Of a DNA stretch of 64,000 bases, positions 25,521 to 33,651 are shown piece after piece; position 1 is the stretch's first letter, and each line of letters begins with the position of its first letter. A program made the translations under genes and the position numbers. The stretch is from the NCBI RefSeq assembly GCF_041022165.1, contig NZ_CP163302.1:1178001-1242000 (forward strand), read 5' to 3'. This DNA is from Sinomonas sp. P10A9. GTDB taxonomy: Bacteria; Actinomycetota; Actinomycetes; Actinomycetales; Micrococcaceae. The notes beneath the pieces were generated by a model. The model saw only the letters and a program-made list of their open reading frames with translations, was not told the DNA's origin and did no database searches.

Positions 25521-26450
25521 ATGCTGAAGCCCGAAGGCCATGAGCCCGTCACCCTCGAGGACCCGGAGGTTGCCGCCATCCTGGACGGCGCAGTCGACCT
25601 CCACGTCCACCCGAGCCCCTCGCCGTTCCCGCGCCGGCTGTCCATCGCGGAGGCCGCGTGGCAGGCGCACGAGGCCGGGTTCCGGGCCATCCTGGTCAAG
25701 AGCCACCACCACTCGATGGTCACGGACATCCGCGCTGCGTCCGAGGCACTCGGCGGCCTGCCGATCCCGGTGGTCTCCGGCGTGGCCCTCAACAACTACG
25801 TGGGCGGGCTCAACCCGTACGCCGCCGAGCTGGCCCTCGCCCAGGGCGGCCGGATGGTCTGGTTCCCGACCATCTCCTCGCACGCCCACATCTGCGTGCA
25901 CGAGGCCGAGGGCCAGAACATGCGCTTCCCCACCAACAACCTGGGCCTCCGCCACACCACGGAGATCGGCATCCTCGACGCCGAGGGCGCGATCAAGCCC
26001 GAGGCCCTCGACATCCTCGAGGTCATCAAGGCCCACGACGCGATCATGTCCTGCGGCCACCTCGACGCGGACCAGACGGAGCGGCTCATCGAGCAGGCCT
26101 CGTCGATGGGGATCAAGCGCATCCTCGTGAACCACCCGAACTTCGTCATCGGCGCCGAGCCGGAGCGCGTGCGCCGCTGGGTCGCACTCGGGGCGCGGAT
26201 CGAGCACTCGGTCTGCCAGTACGATGACCGCACCTCGTTCTACCAGTGGGGCCTCGACACCCTGCTCGGCTTCGTCAGGGCCGCCGGCGTGGAGAACACG
26301 CTGCTGGGCTCGGACCTGGGGCAGGCGAACAACCCGCTGCCGGTGGACGCCTACGCGCGCATGGTCCGCGGTCTGCTGGACGCTGGCGTGTCCAAGGAGG
26401 ACGTCCGCCGGCTCATCGCCGACAACCCCGCCGAGCTGCTGGGGATCTGA
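25521..26450 (+). CDS. DUF6282-family amidohydrolase-like protein
   Basis: A 309-residue TIM-barrel protein with metal-ligand motifs: DLHVHPSPSPF near residue 26, KSHHHSMV, HTTEIG, CGHLDADQT and HPNFVIG, and a final GSDLGQ. This is the amidohydrolase/PHP-like layout seen in DUF6282. The ATG follows GAAAGGA by about 8 bases. It is coupled to the HpaI-type aldolase by a TGATG overlap. A role in ring opening or hydrolysis before aldol cleavage is inference. A damaged copy of its last 30 residues lies at 29404. Confidence 0.8.
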   Translation: MLKPEGHEPVTLEDPEVAAILDGAVDLHVHPSPSPFPRRLSIAEAAWQAHEAGFRAILVKSHHHSMVTDIRAASEALGGLPIPVVSGVALNNYVGGLNPYAAELALAQGGRMVWFPTISSHAHICVHEAEGQNMRFPTNNLGLRHTTEIGILDAEGAIKPEALDILEVIKAHDAIMSCGHLDADQTERLIEQASSMGIKRILVNHPNFVIGAEPERVRRWVALGARIEHSVCQYDDRTSFYQWGLDTLLGFVRAAGVENTLLGSDLGQANNPLPVDAYARMVRGLLDAGVSKEDVRRLIADNPAELLGI

Positions 26451-27217
26451 TGTCCCTGCCTACGTCCCTGCGCGAGCTTATGGCCGAGCGCCCCGTCCTC
26501 GGCACCTTCCTGAAGATCCCGCGGTTCGAGATCGTGGACATCCTGGCCCTCTCCGGCTTCGACTTTGTGGTCTGCGACTACGAGCACTCGCAGATGTCGG
26601 TGGGGGAGGCGTGCGACGTCGTGCGGGCCGGCCGGGCGCGCGGGCTGCCGGTCCTAGTGCGGGTCCCATCCTTGGACCGGGGCGACATTAACCGCCTTCT
26701 CGAGGCCGGGGCGGCGGGGATCCAGCTCGCGCGCGGCTCGGGGGCCGAGGCGGGCTCCCTGCGGAAGCTGGTCTCGTACCCGCCGCTCGGGACCCGGTCC
26801 GTCTCGCTCGCGCAGCCGGCGGCGGACTACGGGATGGGCGTCTCCCTGGCAGAGCACTTCGAGCGGTCCAACTCGACCGTGCTCGCGGTGGGGCAGTTCG
26901 AGACCGCCGACTACGCCGACGGGATCGACGCCGCGATGGCAGCCCTGGACGTGGCGTTCATCGGGCCCGTGGACCTCTCGGTGGATCTGGGCACGCCGGG
27001 GGAGCAGGACTCGGAGCCCATGCGGGCCGCCGTTGCCGCCATCGAGGCGGCCGCTGCCGCGCGCAGGGTGCCGATGGGCATCTTCGCAGGCTCGGCGGAG
27101 GCCGCGGCCGACGCCGTGGCGCGCGGCTACCGCTACATCGTCGCCGGCTCGGACCTGACGATGCTCGCGGGCGGGGCGAGGCAGTTCAGCGGGTTGCTGC
27201 AGACGGTTGGTGGCTGA
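26450..27217 (+). CDS. HpcH/HpaI-family aldolase/citrate lyase
   Basis: A 255-residue class II pyruvate-type aldolase. ILALSGFDFVVCDYEHSQMS holds the typical acidic metal-site region; VRVPSLDRGDINRLLEAGAAGIQL is the conserved core; FIGPVDLSVDLG precedes the active-site Asp, and YIVAGSDLTML the end. Such enzymes cleave 2-keto-4-hydroxy acids to pyruvate and an aldehyde. It is directly coupled to the DUF6282 gene. A truncated, frameshifted second copy lies 2.2 kb downstream, beyond the inserted DUF2075/MazG genes. Confidence 0.87.
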   Translation: MSLPTSLRELMAERPVLGTFLKIPRFEIVDILALSGFDFVVCDYEHSQMSVGEACDVVRAGRARGLPVLVRVPSLDRGDINRLLEAGAAGIQLARGSGAEAGSLRKLVSYPPLGTRSVSLAQPAADYGMGVSLAEHFERSNSTVLAVGQFETADYADGIDAAMAALDVAFIGPVDLSVDLGTPGEQDSEPMRAAVAAIEAAAAARRVPMGIFAGSAEAAADAVARGYRYIVAGSDLTMLAGGARQFSGLLQTVGG

Positions 27218-27310
27218 GCGGAGTCACTCCGGTGGTTGAGCGAAGCGAAGCGGAGTCGAAACCTCCGGCGACGGCGGGTGCCCGGCTCTTGGGGGGGCCG
27301 GGCTCGGCAG

Positions 27311-29032
27311 TCACATGGCGCGAGGGATGAACCGACTCAGATAGGTGCGAAGGGCGGGATCGCAGACGTAGACGTAGGTGCCCCGCATTCCACGGGTCAG
27401 CAGAACGCCGTAGATGTTGACGATGTACTCCAGCAGTTGCTGGTCTGAATACACGATACCGAGACGAGGGTTGTTCTCTTTGCCCTTCTTATCGTGATAG
27501 TTGCTGCGGTCGACGACGATGCGCTGCAGTGACCGGTTGTACTTGAGTTCTGGTCCGATGATCACGCCGGCGTAGTTGAGGTCATACCCCTGTACGGTGT
27601 GAATTGAGCCGACTTCATTGACCGACTTCGGGGAGTTGATCCAGTCGCGGTCCGTGGAGTTCCAGCGGAGGCGGCAGTCATCGATCTCAATGTCGTAGGC
27701 CTTCGGGTGCTTCTTGCTCACCCACGGCCAGGCATAGCCAGCTACGAGTCTCGCCAGCTTTGACTCCTGTTCCTTCTCGCGAATCTTCGCGAGCATTTCC
27801 TTCAAATCGTCGTATAACGCGAACTCGTACTCGCCGAACCGCTGAGGCTGAGGCGCGGATTCAGTGAGCATCGACCTGACGTAGGTTACGTAGTCCTCAC
27901 CAGCCTGAAGGCGCATCTGGGTCAGCAGCGGGTACAGGCGGTGGTCGTCCTTCGCCTCTGAGAGCAGAGATTTCAAGCGCTCTCTGGGCAGATCAGCGGG
28001 ACGAACACTTTGGGCGGCGTCGACCAGGAAGATCTGGTGGGTGCTCTGCTTCTTGATCCAATCGAGCTGGGTCAGGGCGTTGTCGTCCGACCCGAATAGA
28101 CGCTCGTTGATTCTCTGGAAATCCCTGTTCCGCACACCTGAGGACTGGTTCGCGCGTTGCGAGAGCCTGTGAGCCTCGTCGACGATCAGCAGATCGTATG
28201 GTGTTTCGCTGAAGCCGACGTCGAACTGCGAGATGACCATTCCCTTTCCCAGCCCGGGAGTCTTTGCGAAGACGTTCTGAATTGACTGGCGCAGGGACTG
28301 CTGAGGTACCACGAGTGCCACGCGGAAGTCGCGGAGCAGCTCGGGGTACCCCTCCAGAAAGTACTCGGCGAAGATCGAGTCACTCTCGACGAGGTCTTCG
28401 TTGTGGTGCGATCGGATGTCGCTGAGCAGCTTCATGAGGTAGATCGCAACGATGGTCTTGCCCGTGCCGGGGTCGCCTTGGATGACGATAGTGCTCGGCC
28501 GACCATTCTCGAGGTCCTCGAAGAGGCCCTCCAAGATGTCGTTGACTGCGCCTGCCTGGTCTTGCGTCAGCGCCTTGAATGGAGAGAGCTTGAAGAGGTC
28601 GCTGTTGACGATCTGAGGAATCGTTTGGCTGAACATGCCCTCCTTGCGGAGGGTCTCGAAGACTTGGTCGAACGTTTGCTGGTAATGGCCCCGGTCGTAG
28701 TAGGCGGCATCGGTGACGCCCTCGTTGCGGTTCTCCACAGTGAATCTGCCGTCGCCTGCGAAGAACCGGATGAGGTAGGACTCGAGATCGAGACATGCCG
28801 ACTTGTTGAAGCGGTCATCCACGACGACGCGAACGGCGTTGAGGCTGCCACGACCGTTGGCGATGTGCTGGTTCATCCGGGTTGCTGCGTTCAGCGACTC
28901 GCCGATGTAGATGCTGCTCTCGTTGTTCAGCGTGTAGACCACCGGCCAGTTGCGGTGGCGCGCGTCCCCGGCTGCCCAGACCTTGACCGATTCGCTGTCG
29001 AGCGCGAGGCGCTCGATCCTAAGGCTGGTCAT
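27311..29032 (-). CDS. GIY-YIG-like nuclease fused to DUF2075 helicase/ATPase
   Basis: A 573-residue protein. The first about 100 residues resemble a GIY-YIG domain (WPVVYTLNNESSIYIGESLNAATRMNQH, with Arg and later Glu in DLESYLIRFF). The rest is the DUF2075 ATPase: Walker A GDPGTGKT near residue 187, DEAH-like LLIVDEAHRLS, LVDAAQSV, and the C-terminal motif VGSIHTVQGYDLNYAGVIIG. Domain order suggests a DNA- or RNA-acting nuclease-helicase. It is co-transcribed behind a MazG-like enzyme with 14 bases of overlap. Such pairs recur near defence genes; the mechanism is not known. Confidence 0.8.
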   Translation of the reverse strand: MTSLRIERLALDSESVKVWAAGDARHRNWPVVYTLNNESSIYIGESLNAATRMNQHIANGRGSLNAVRVVVDDRFNKSACLDLESYLIRFFAGDGRFTVENRNEGVTDAAYYDRGHYQQTFDQVFETLRKEGMFSQTIPQIVNSDLFKLSPFKALTQDQAGAVNDILEGLFEDLENGRPSTIVIQGDPGTGKTIVAIYLMKLLSDIRSHHNEDLVESDSIFAEYFLEGYPELLRDFRVALVVPQQSLRQSIQNVFAKTPGLGKGMVISQFDVGFSETPYDLLIVDEAHRLSQRANQSSGVRNRDFQRINERLFGSDDNALTQLDWIKKQSTHQIFLVDAAQSVRPADLPRERLKSLLSEAKDDHRLYPLLTQMRLQAGEDYVTYVRSMLTESAPQPQRFGEYEFALYDDLKEMLAKIREKEQESKLARLVAGYAWPWVSKKHPKAYDIEIDDCRLRWNSTDRDWINSPKSVNEVGSIHTVQGYDLNYAGVIIGPELKYNRSLQRIVVDRSNYHDKKGKENNPRLGIVYSDQQLLEYIVNIYGVLLTRGMRGTYVYVCDPALRTYLSRFIPRAM

Positions 29033-29378
29033 GCTTGGTACTCCGTCCCCGCGACAGCTCGACTGGGTACTTGGCTCGAGTGATCTCGAGCTTCTCGATC
29101 ACAACTTCCAGTGGATCCATTCCCAGTCTGTCCGCGAGGAGCAAGCAATAAGTCAGCACGTCGGCCAGCTCGTGACGAACGCCTGAGACGTCTTTGGGCT
29201 GACCCCACTGGAAGCACTCGAGCAACTCACCGGCTTCGATCGAAACACTCTTCGCGAGATTCTCGGGTGAATGAAACTGCTCCCACTCTCGCTCACGGAC
29301 AAACTCGCGGAGCTCCCCTAAAACGCGTTCGATGCCCTCTTGACTCACGGAGTCCACGCTATCAACGGCGTGCGACAT
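29019..29378 (-). CDS. MazG-like nucleotide pyrophosphohydrolase
   Basis: About 119 residues from the ATG at 29378 (GTGs at 29357 and 29348 are alternatives). It has the all-alpha NTP pyrophosphatase pattern EWEQFHSPENLAKSVSIEAGELLECFQW, then ELADVLTYCLLLADRLG, giving the E-x-x-E and E-x-x-D magnesium ligands. These enzymes hydrolyse dNTPs such as dCTP to monophosphates, and some deplete nucleotides as an antiphage response. It is the first gene of a two-gene unit with the GIY-YIG/DUF2075 protein. Its start lies at the edge of the duplicated aldolase segment. Confidence 0.82.
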   Translation of the reverse strand: MSHAVDSVDSVSQEGIERVLGELREFVREREWEQFHSPENLAKSVSIEAGELLECFQWGQPKDVSGVRHELADVLTYCLLLADRLGMDPLEVVIEKLEITRAKYPVELSRGRSTKHDQP

Positions 29379-29399
29379 TTCAGCCCAGCTCAAACGCGT

Positions 29400-30018
29400 C
29401 GGCTCCGACCTGGGTCAGGTGAACAACCCGCTGCCGGTGGACGCCTACGCGCGCATGGTCCGCGGCCTGCTGGACGCGGGCGTGGGCGACATCAACCGAC
29501 TGCTCGAGGCCGGCGCCGCCGGGATCCAGCTCGCCCGCGGCTCGGGGGCCGCGGCGGAGGGACCTGCGGAAGCTGGTCTCGTACCCCCCCGCTGGACACC
29601 CGCTCGGTGTCGCTCGCGCAGCCCGGGGCCGACTACGGGATGCGCGTGACGCTGGCCGGGCACTTCGAGCGGTCCAACTCGACGGTGCTGGCGGTGGGGC
29701 AGTTCGAGACAGCCGACTACGCCGACGGGATCGACGCCGCGATGGCAGCCCTGGACGTGGCGTTCATCGGGCCCGTGGACCTGCGTGGACCTCGGGACGC
29801 CGGAGGAGCTGGACTCGGCGCCGATGCGGGCCGCCGCTGAGGCGATCGAGGCGGCCGCTGCTGCCCGCGGGGTGCCGATGGGGATCTTCGCCGGCTCGGC
29901 GGAGGCCGCGGCCGACGCCGTGGCGCGCGGCTACCGCTACATCGTCGCCGGCTCAGACCTGACCATGGTCGCGGGCGGGGCGCGGCAGTTCAGCTCGCTG
30001 CTGCAGCCCTCCGGGTGA
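29400..30018 (+). pseudogene. Broken copy of the DUF6282-HpaI aldolase genes
   Basis: From about 29404 the sequence repeats the end of the DUF6282 gene (GSDLGQVNNPLPVDAYARMV). It jumps at about 29487 straight into the aldolase (GDINRLLEAGAAGIQL), deleting roughly 290 bases, and then continues with at least two frameshifts to a normal end at 30018. It is highly similar to 26320-27217. With the intact pair it forms a direct repeat around the DUF2075/MazG module, and it cannot make a working enzyme. Confidence 0.85.
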
Positions 30019-30151
30019 GCGAAGTCGAGACCACGCACTTCTGCGGGTCCTGGCCCGGGCGGGTGCGCATCCGTCGTCGTCCCCACCCCCTTTGCGAAGC
30101 GAGGGGTGAGCGCGGCGAGGTAGTTCGGGGCGAAGTCGACCACGTCCGGGT

Positions 30152-30805
30152 CTACCGCTCGATCCACACAGCCTCGACGACGTCATCTGCCCTGAGCTCG
30201 TGGACGGTGGCCTGCCAGTAGTGCGTCCGCAGATAGTTGGAGTGCTCCAATATCGTCTCCCATGAGTCCATGACCTCGGTCCGCAGGGCGTCGGGCCAGT
30301 CCCAGACGAGCCGGTTTGCGGCGCCTGCCGCTTCCGCACGCCCGCACAGGTCGTCGAGGATGCGGTCACGCCGGTCGCCGTAGTCGTCGTCGCTCTCACT
30401 GGCCAGCGGAAGGACATTGGGGAAGCCGTCGAGCACCTGATGCCAGTCGTCGAACTGCGACACGAGGACACGTTCGCGGGGGATCCGGCACGTCAGGAGC
30501 ACTTCTCCGCGCGAGTCGCGCACGTTCTGGATGAGATCGTCCCGACGGATCTTCGCCCAGAGCCAGAGCGCTCCCTGCCCACTGGTGGGGAGGCGACGAT
30601 TCATCTGCTCATACATCCAGGAGTACGGCTCGTCGTAGTGAGCTCGGGATGGGTCGGCCGTGAGGTGGCCGGTGGATTCGAGCTCGCGGAACGCATCACC
30701 GGACTGCATGGTGTGCAGCAGCATCACGGGCGCGTTCAGATCATAGGGAATGCGGCCGGGCGGGACAGCGGCTGCAGGGCGGGCACGGGAGACGGGAATC
30801 GACAC
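30152..30805 (-). CDS. DUF3841-family protein, copy 2
   Basis: A 217-residue protein nearly identical to the copy at 18306, with a handful of substitutions (for example GDAFRELE for GEAFRELE, and EHSNYLRTHY for DPANYPRTHY). The reading frame is intact. The similarity continues into flanking non-coding sequence on both sides, showing a segmental duplication. On its upstream side the duplicate passes directly through a dispersed palindrome into the MFS tail, whereas copy 1 is followed there by about 1.1 kb of other genes. Confidence 0.78.
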   Translation of the reverse strand: MSIPVSRARPAAAVPPGRIPYDLNAPVMLLHTMQSGDAFRELESTGHLTADPSRAHYDEPYSWMYEQMNRRLPTSGQGALWLWAKIRRDDLIQNVRDSRGEVLLTCRIPRERVLVSQFDDWHQVLDGFPNVLPLASESDDDYGDRRDRILDDLCGRAEAAGAANRLVWDWPDALRTEVMDSWETILEHSNYLRTHYWQATVHELRADDVVEAVWIER

Positions 30806-30852
30806 CTTCGTAGTGTGCGTGGACCGAGTGACATTTCTCGCCGAAGGGCAGT

Positions 30853-30880
30853 CGACGGCGGGCGCGCACCCGCCGTCGTC
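30853..30880. repeat. Dispersed palindrome at a recombination junction
   Basis: GACGGCGGGCGCGCACCCGCCGTC joins sequence matching the upstream side of DUF3841 copy 1 (near 19000) to sequence matching the MFS 3' end (near 20130). This suggests recombination between two palindrome copies. A degenerate relative lies at 30058-30090. Confidence 0.65.
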
Positions 30881-30900
30881 CGTCTACCCTGGGCAGGGAG

Positions 30901-31133
30901 TCAGTGGCCGGCGGCGACCGCCTCGAGCTCGCCCTCGGTGGTTTGGGCGCGGGCGGCCTTGACGAGCAGCGTTGCCGCGGCGGCCACGACGAGCGGGACC
31001 GCGAGGGCGGCGAAGTAGCCGGACGGGCCGAGCCCCGTGAGCAGCACGCCGCCGAGGGCGGAGCCGACGATCGACCCGAGCCGGCCGACGCCGATGCCCC
31101 AGCCGGTCGCCGTCGCCCGCAGCTGGGTGGGAC
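30901..31133 (-). pseudogene. MFS transporter remnant (C-terminal 77 codons)
   Basis: It encodes QLRATATGWGIGVGRLGSIVG through to the stop, almost identical to the end of the AAHS-like transporter at 20149. The match ends abruptly at about 31133 and the frame runs into unrelated sequence (up to an ATG at 31251) with no transporter N-terminus. From 31134 to 31488 (355 bases) I see no gene; GC content falls there, marking entry into foreign DNA. Confidence 0.85.
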
Positions 31134-31488
31134 CCGCGTAAAGCACCCGGACTTCATCATTCGGCGTCGAGGCCGAGCGGATGTGCCGCTGGGTCAGTTT
31201 CCGGGCCGGGTCGAGCAATCGATCTGCCTTTACGGGTGCTTCACGGTTCATTGCGAAATGAGCTCGTAGCGTTGCGCGCGAAGGGGCTGTCTAAGAATCC
31301 ATTACGGTCCGTGATCACGACCTCAAACCTACGTCGAGGCAGCCGTGTTTAACAGAGCGATCCTCAACCTGCCCGACTACCAGTCGCCTCAGTCGCGTAC
31401 TCCGCCTTCGGGATCCGCCGGGGCCGGGCACGAGAGCCACTGGGTTAGAAGTGCCGTTTCGAAGGACCCACAAGCGATTTGATAAGTT

Positions 31489-32451
31489 TCAGGACGCAAT
31501 TGCATGAAGTCGTCTTCGCGTAATCGCCTTATGAATCTGGCGACCGACAGCCGCCGCAACTGGGGGTGGGAATGCGTTGCCGATCTGGCGGTATGCGGCC
31601 GTCTTGCGGCCATGGATTGTCCAGGTGTCGGGAAAGCCTTGAATTCGTGCAGCCATGCGAACCGTGAGGCGCGGCATTCCTTCAAGATCAGGTTCGGGCG
31701 CATCGTCGGCAATAGTGCGCCCCTCGACACCTAGGGCAGCCCATGCGGCGCGTGCGCGGGTCGGCCCGAGGTCCGGGCCTCCGTGCTTTCGGGAGCCGCC
31801 TACAAGCGTGGGTGCGATGCTGTTGGCTCTTGCCGCCCAGTCATCCGCTCCCTCCCAGCCCCGAGCCGCCATGAGGTCCTTGAGCAGTTCGCCAACTGTC
31901 GGCGGCATTGAGTTGTTCGGAATTGGCCATTCAAATTCGTCGGCCAAGTCCTTTCTAATCCCCACAAATATAACGCGGGGACGAAGTTGCGAGACCCCGA
32001 AGTCGGAGGCGTTGAGTAGGCGCCACCCAGGTTTATAGCCAAGCTTGGTTAGCTGAGTTTCGACGTCGTCACGATAGGTATCAAACACTGCATCGAGAAG
32101 GCCACGTACGTTTTCGAGCATGACAGCTTTCGGGCGTACCTCATCGACCAGTTCGATCGCCTTGGGAAATAGGTTTCGCTCGTCATCGGCACCGAGTTGC
32201 TTTCCCGCCTTGGAAAAGGGAGGGCATGGAACGCCGCCAGCCAATAGCTCGACACCCGCGTAGGGCTTTCCTGACCAGTTCAAGAGGTCTTGTTCTACGA
32301 CGTTCCACGAAGGGCGATTTAGCCGAAGGGTCTCACATGCCGACTGTTCAATCTCAACAAGGGCCTCGTGCCCGAACCCTGCGACCTCCAGGCCCAGCGC
32401 CTGCCCGCCTGCCCCCGCGCAAATCTCTACTGAGGTGAGCTCCGCACTCAT
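31489..32451 (-). CDS. DNA cytosine-5 methyltransferase (partner of NaeI-type endonuclease)
   Basis: A 320-residue C5 methylase with ordered motifs: I (ICAGAGGQALGLE, residues 10-21), IV with the catalytic Cys (PCPPFS, 75-80), VI (ENV, 113-115), VIII (QLRPRV, 155-160) and X (QIGNAFPPPVAAAV, near 290). It lies 224 bases downstream of the NaeI-like endonuclease on the same strand. It therefore most likely methylates GCCGGC to protect the host. The target assignment follows the endonuclease and is inference. Base composition is distinctly lower in GC than the flanks, indicating recent transfer. Confidence 0.9.
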   Translation of the reverse strand: MSAELTSVEICAGAGGQALGLEVAGFGHEALVEIEQSACETLRLNRPSWNVVEQDLLNWSGKPYAGVELLAGGVPCPPFSKAGKQLGADDERNLFPKAIELVDEVRPKAVMLENVRGLLDAVFDTYRDDVETQLTKLGYKPGWRLLNASDFGVSQLRPRVIFVGIRKDLADEFEWPIPNNSMPPTVGELLKDLMAARGWEGADDWAARANSIAPTLVGGSRKHGGPDLGPTRARAAWAALGVEGRTIADDAPEPDLEGMPRLTVRMAARIQGFPDTWTIHGRKTAAYRQIGNAFPPPVAAAVGRQIHKAITRRRLHAIAS

Positions 32452-32675
32452 GTGTTCCTCCCGTTGGCCTTGTCCCTACACTATCTGGACTGAAGCCTAG
32501 GGGGTGGGTACGACATCCCTCGCGTGACCAGCATCTCGGGCGAGCGGCCGCGGGTGGTCTCATCCCACTGACGCGGCCGACATTGCGGTCGCCCCGTTGC
32601 GCACCGTGCCGCTCAAGCGGGCCAGAGGCGTCCTCTGGCCCGCCCGGTTGTGGTGCGGTATCAGTTCGCTACCCA

Positions 32676-33605
32676 CTAGGGTTTCGCTCGGCTGCGGGGC
32701 AAGGTTGGCGCTGGGACTGTGGCACGCTCGCCCGGCTTCGAGTGTCGCCACCAATTCCCGTCGATCTCGACTCCAAGCCCGGGGTCTGCTGGTACCACTT
32801 CGAAGCTGACCAGTTCGCCAGGGTCTGGGGCCTCCGAGCCGAGGGCGACCGCGAGATCTCTTTGGATCCGATAGTCGCCACCCAAAATGAGAATCCCCTC
32901 CGAGCGCAGGGCACCCCGTGATCCTCCGTTGTCTCGTACGCGCTTCATGAAGTCGTTCTGCTGAGCGACGGTGGCAATAACGTTCCGGGGAATTCGTTTA
33001 TCCTTGGCGCTTCGGAACAGCTCGTTTAGCCGTGCCTGTCCGGTTCGTCCGGACATGATCCTGTCAACAACCTGCGGGGCGAGCTGGAGTAGGGTGTTGG
33101 GTGGCATTTTGGCGTTCTTGTGCACCCATCTAATCCTTGAACGGCCGAGGGCATTGAGACCTGTCTTCTTGTCTCGATTCACGCTCGTTCTCCGGTTCTG
33201 TTCTGCGACCCGCACTACGCCAGCACTCCAGGTCGAACGGTGATCATCCGCCTGAGTGACTAGCACGATCTCATCAAAGCTTTCCATGGGCAGCATCCAA
33301 GCGCCGGTATGCGAGTACTTGCAGTCAACCTCATTTCCGGCTATTTTGAAGTCTAAGATATCACCATCCTTGAATTTTAACTCGCGTTGCAGGTTGATCT
33401 CTACCAGTGTGCCAAAATGAGTCTTTTCTGTCTTGAATAGTTGCTCAATTTTGTAGCGTCCAGTTCGCTGTCCGTCGTAGAGCTGATCGAATGTCCCTCG
33501 AAAGACTCTTGCCATGCGAGACCCATCCGGATCAAGGGCTAGGAGCTCGGCGGTTACGTTCTCCACTTCTTCGTCGATTAGCTCTGTTGAGTCGAATAGC
33601 GTCAT
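32676..33605 (-). CDS. NaeI-family type II restriction endonuclease
   Basis: A 309-residue protein closely resembling R.NaeI. LDPDGSRMARV, TFDQLYDGQRTGR and KTEKTHFGTLVEIN match conserved blocks. E69, D85, D94 and K96 (VDCKYS) line up with NaeI catalytic E70, D86, D95 and K97. The C-terminal half keeps VIATVAQQNDFMKRVR and the CAP-like domain. NaeI binds two copies of GCCGGC and cleaves one. The residue matching NaeI Leu43, whose change to Lys makes a topoisomerase, is Leu here. It sits 46 bases after drmB and is followed by its methylase. Confidence 0.9.
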   Translation of the reverse strand: MTLFDSTELIDEEVENVTAELLALDPDGSRMARVFRGTFDQLYDGQRTGRYKIEQLFKTEKTHFGTLVEINLQRELKFKDGDILDFKIAGNEVDCKYSHTGAWMLPMESFDEIVLVTQADDHRSTWSAGVVRVAEQNRRTSVNRDKKTGLNALGRSRIRWVHKNAKMPPNTLLQLAPQVVDRIMSGRTGQARLNELFRSAKDKRIPRNVIATVAQQNDFMKRVRDNGGSRGALRSEGILILGGDYRIQRDLAVALGSEAPDPGELVSFEVVPADPGLGVEIDGNWWRHSKPGERATVPAPTLPRSRAKP

Positions 33606-33651
33606 TGTTCAAGCGTGCTTTCGATATTCGAGCCAGTGCTCCATTCGTTCG

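Noticed and set aside
31270..31300. Possible insertion-sequence end (GGCTGTCTAAGAATCC)
   Set aside because: No matching inverted end or transposase gene nearby; too short to support.
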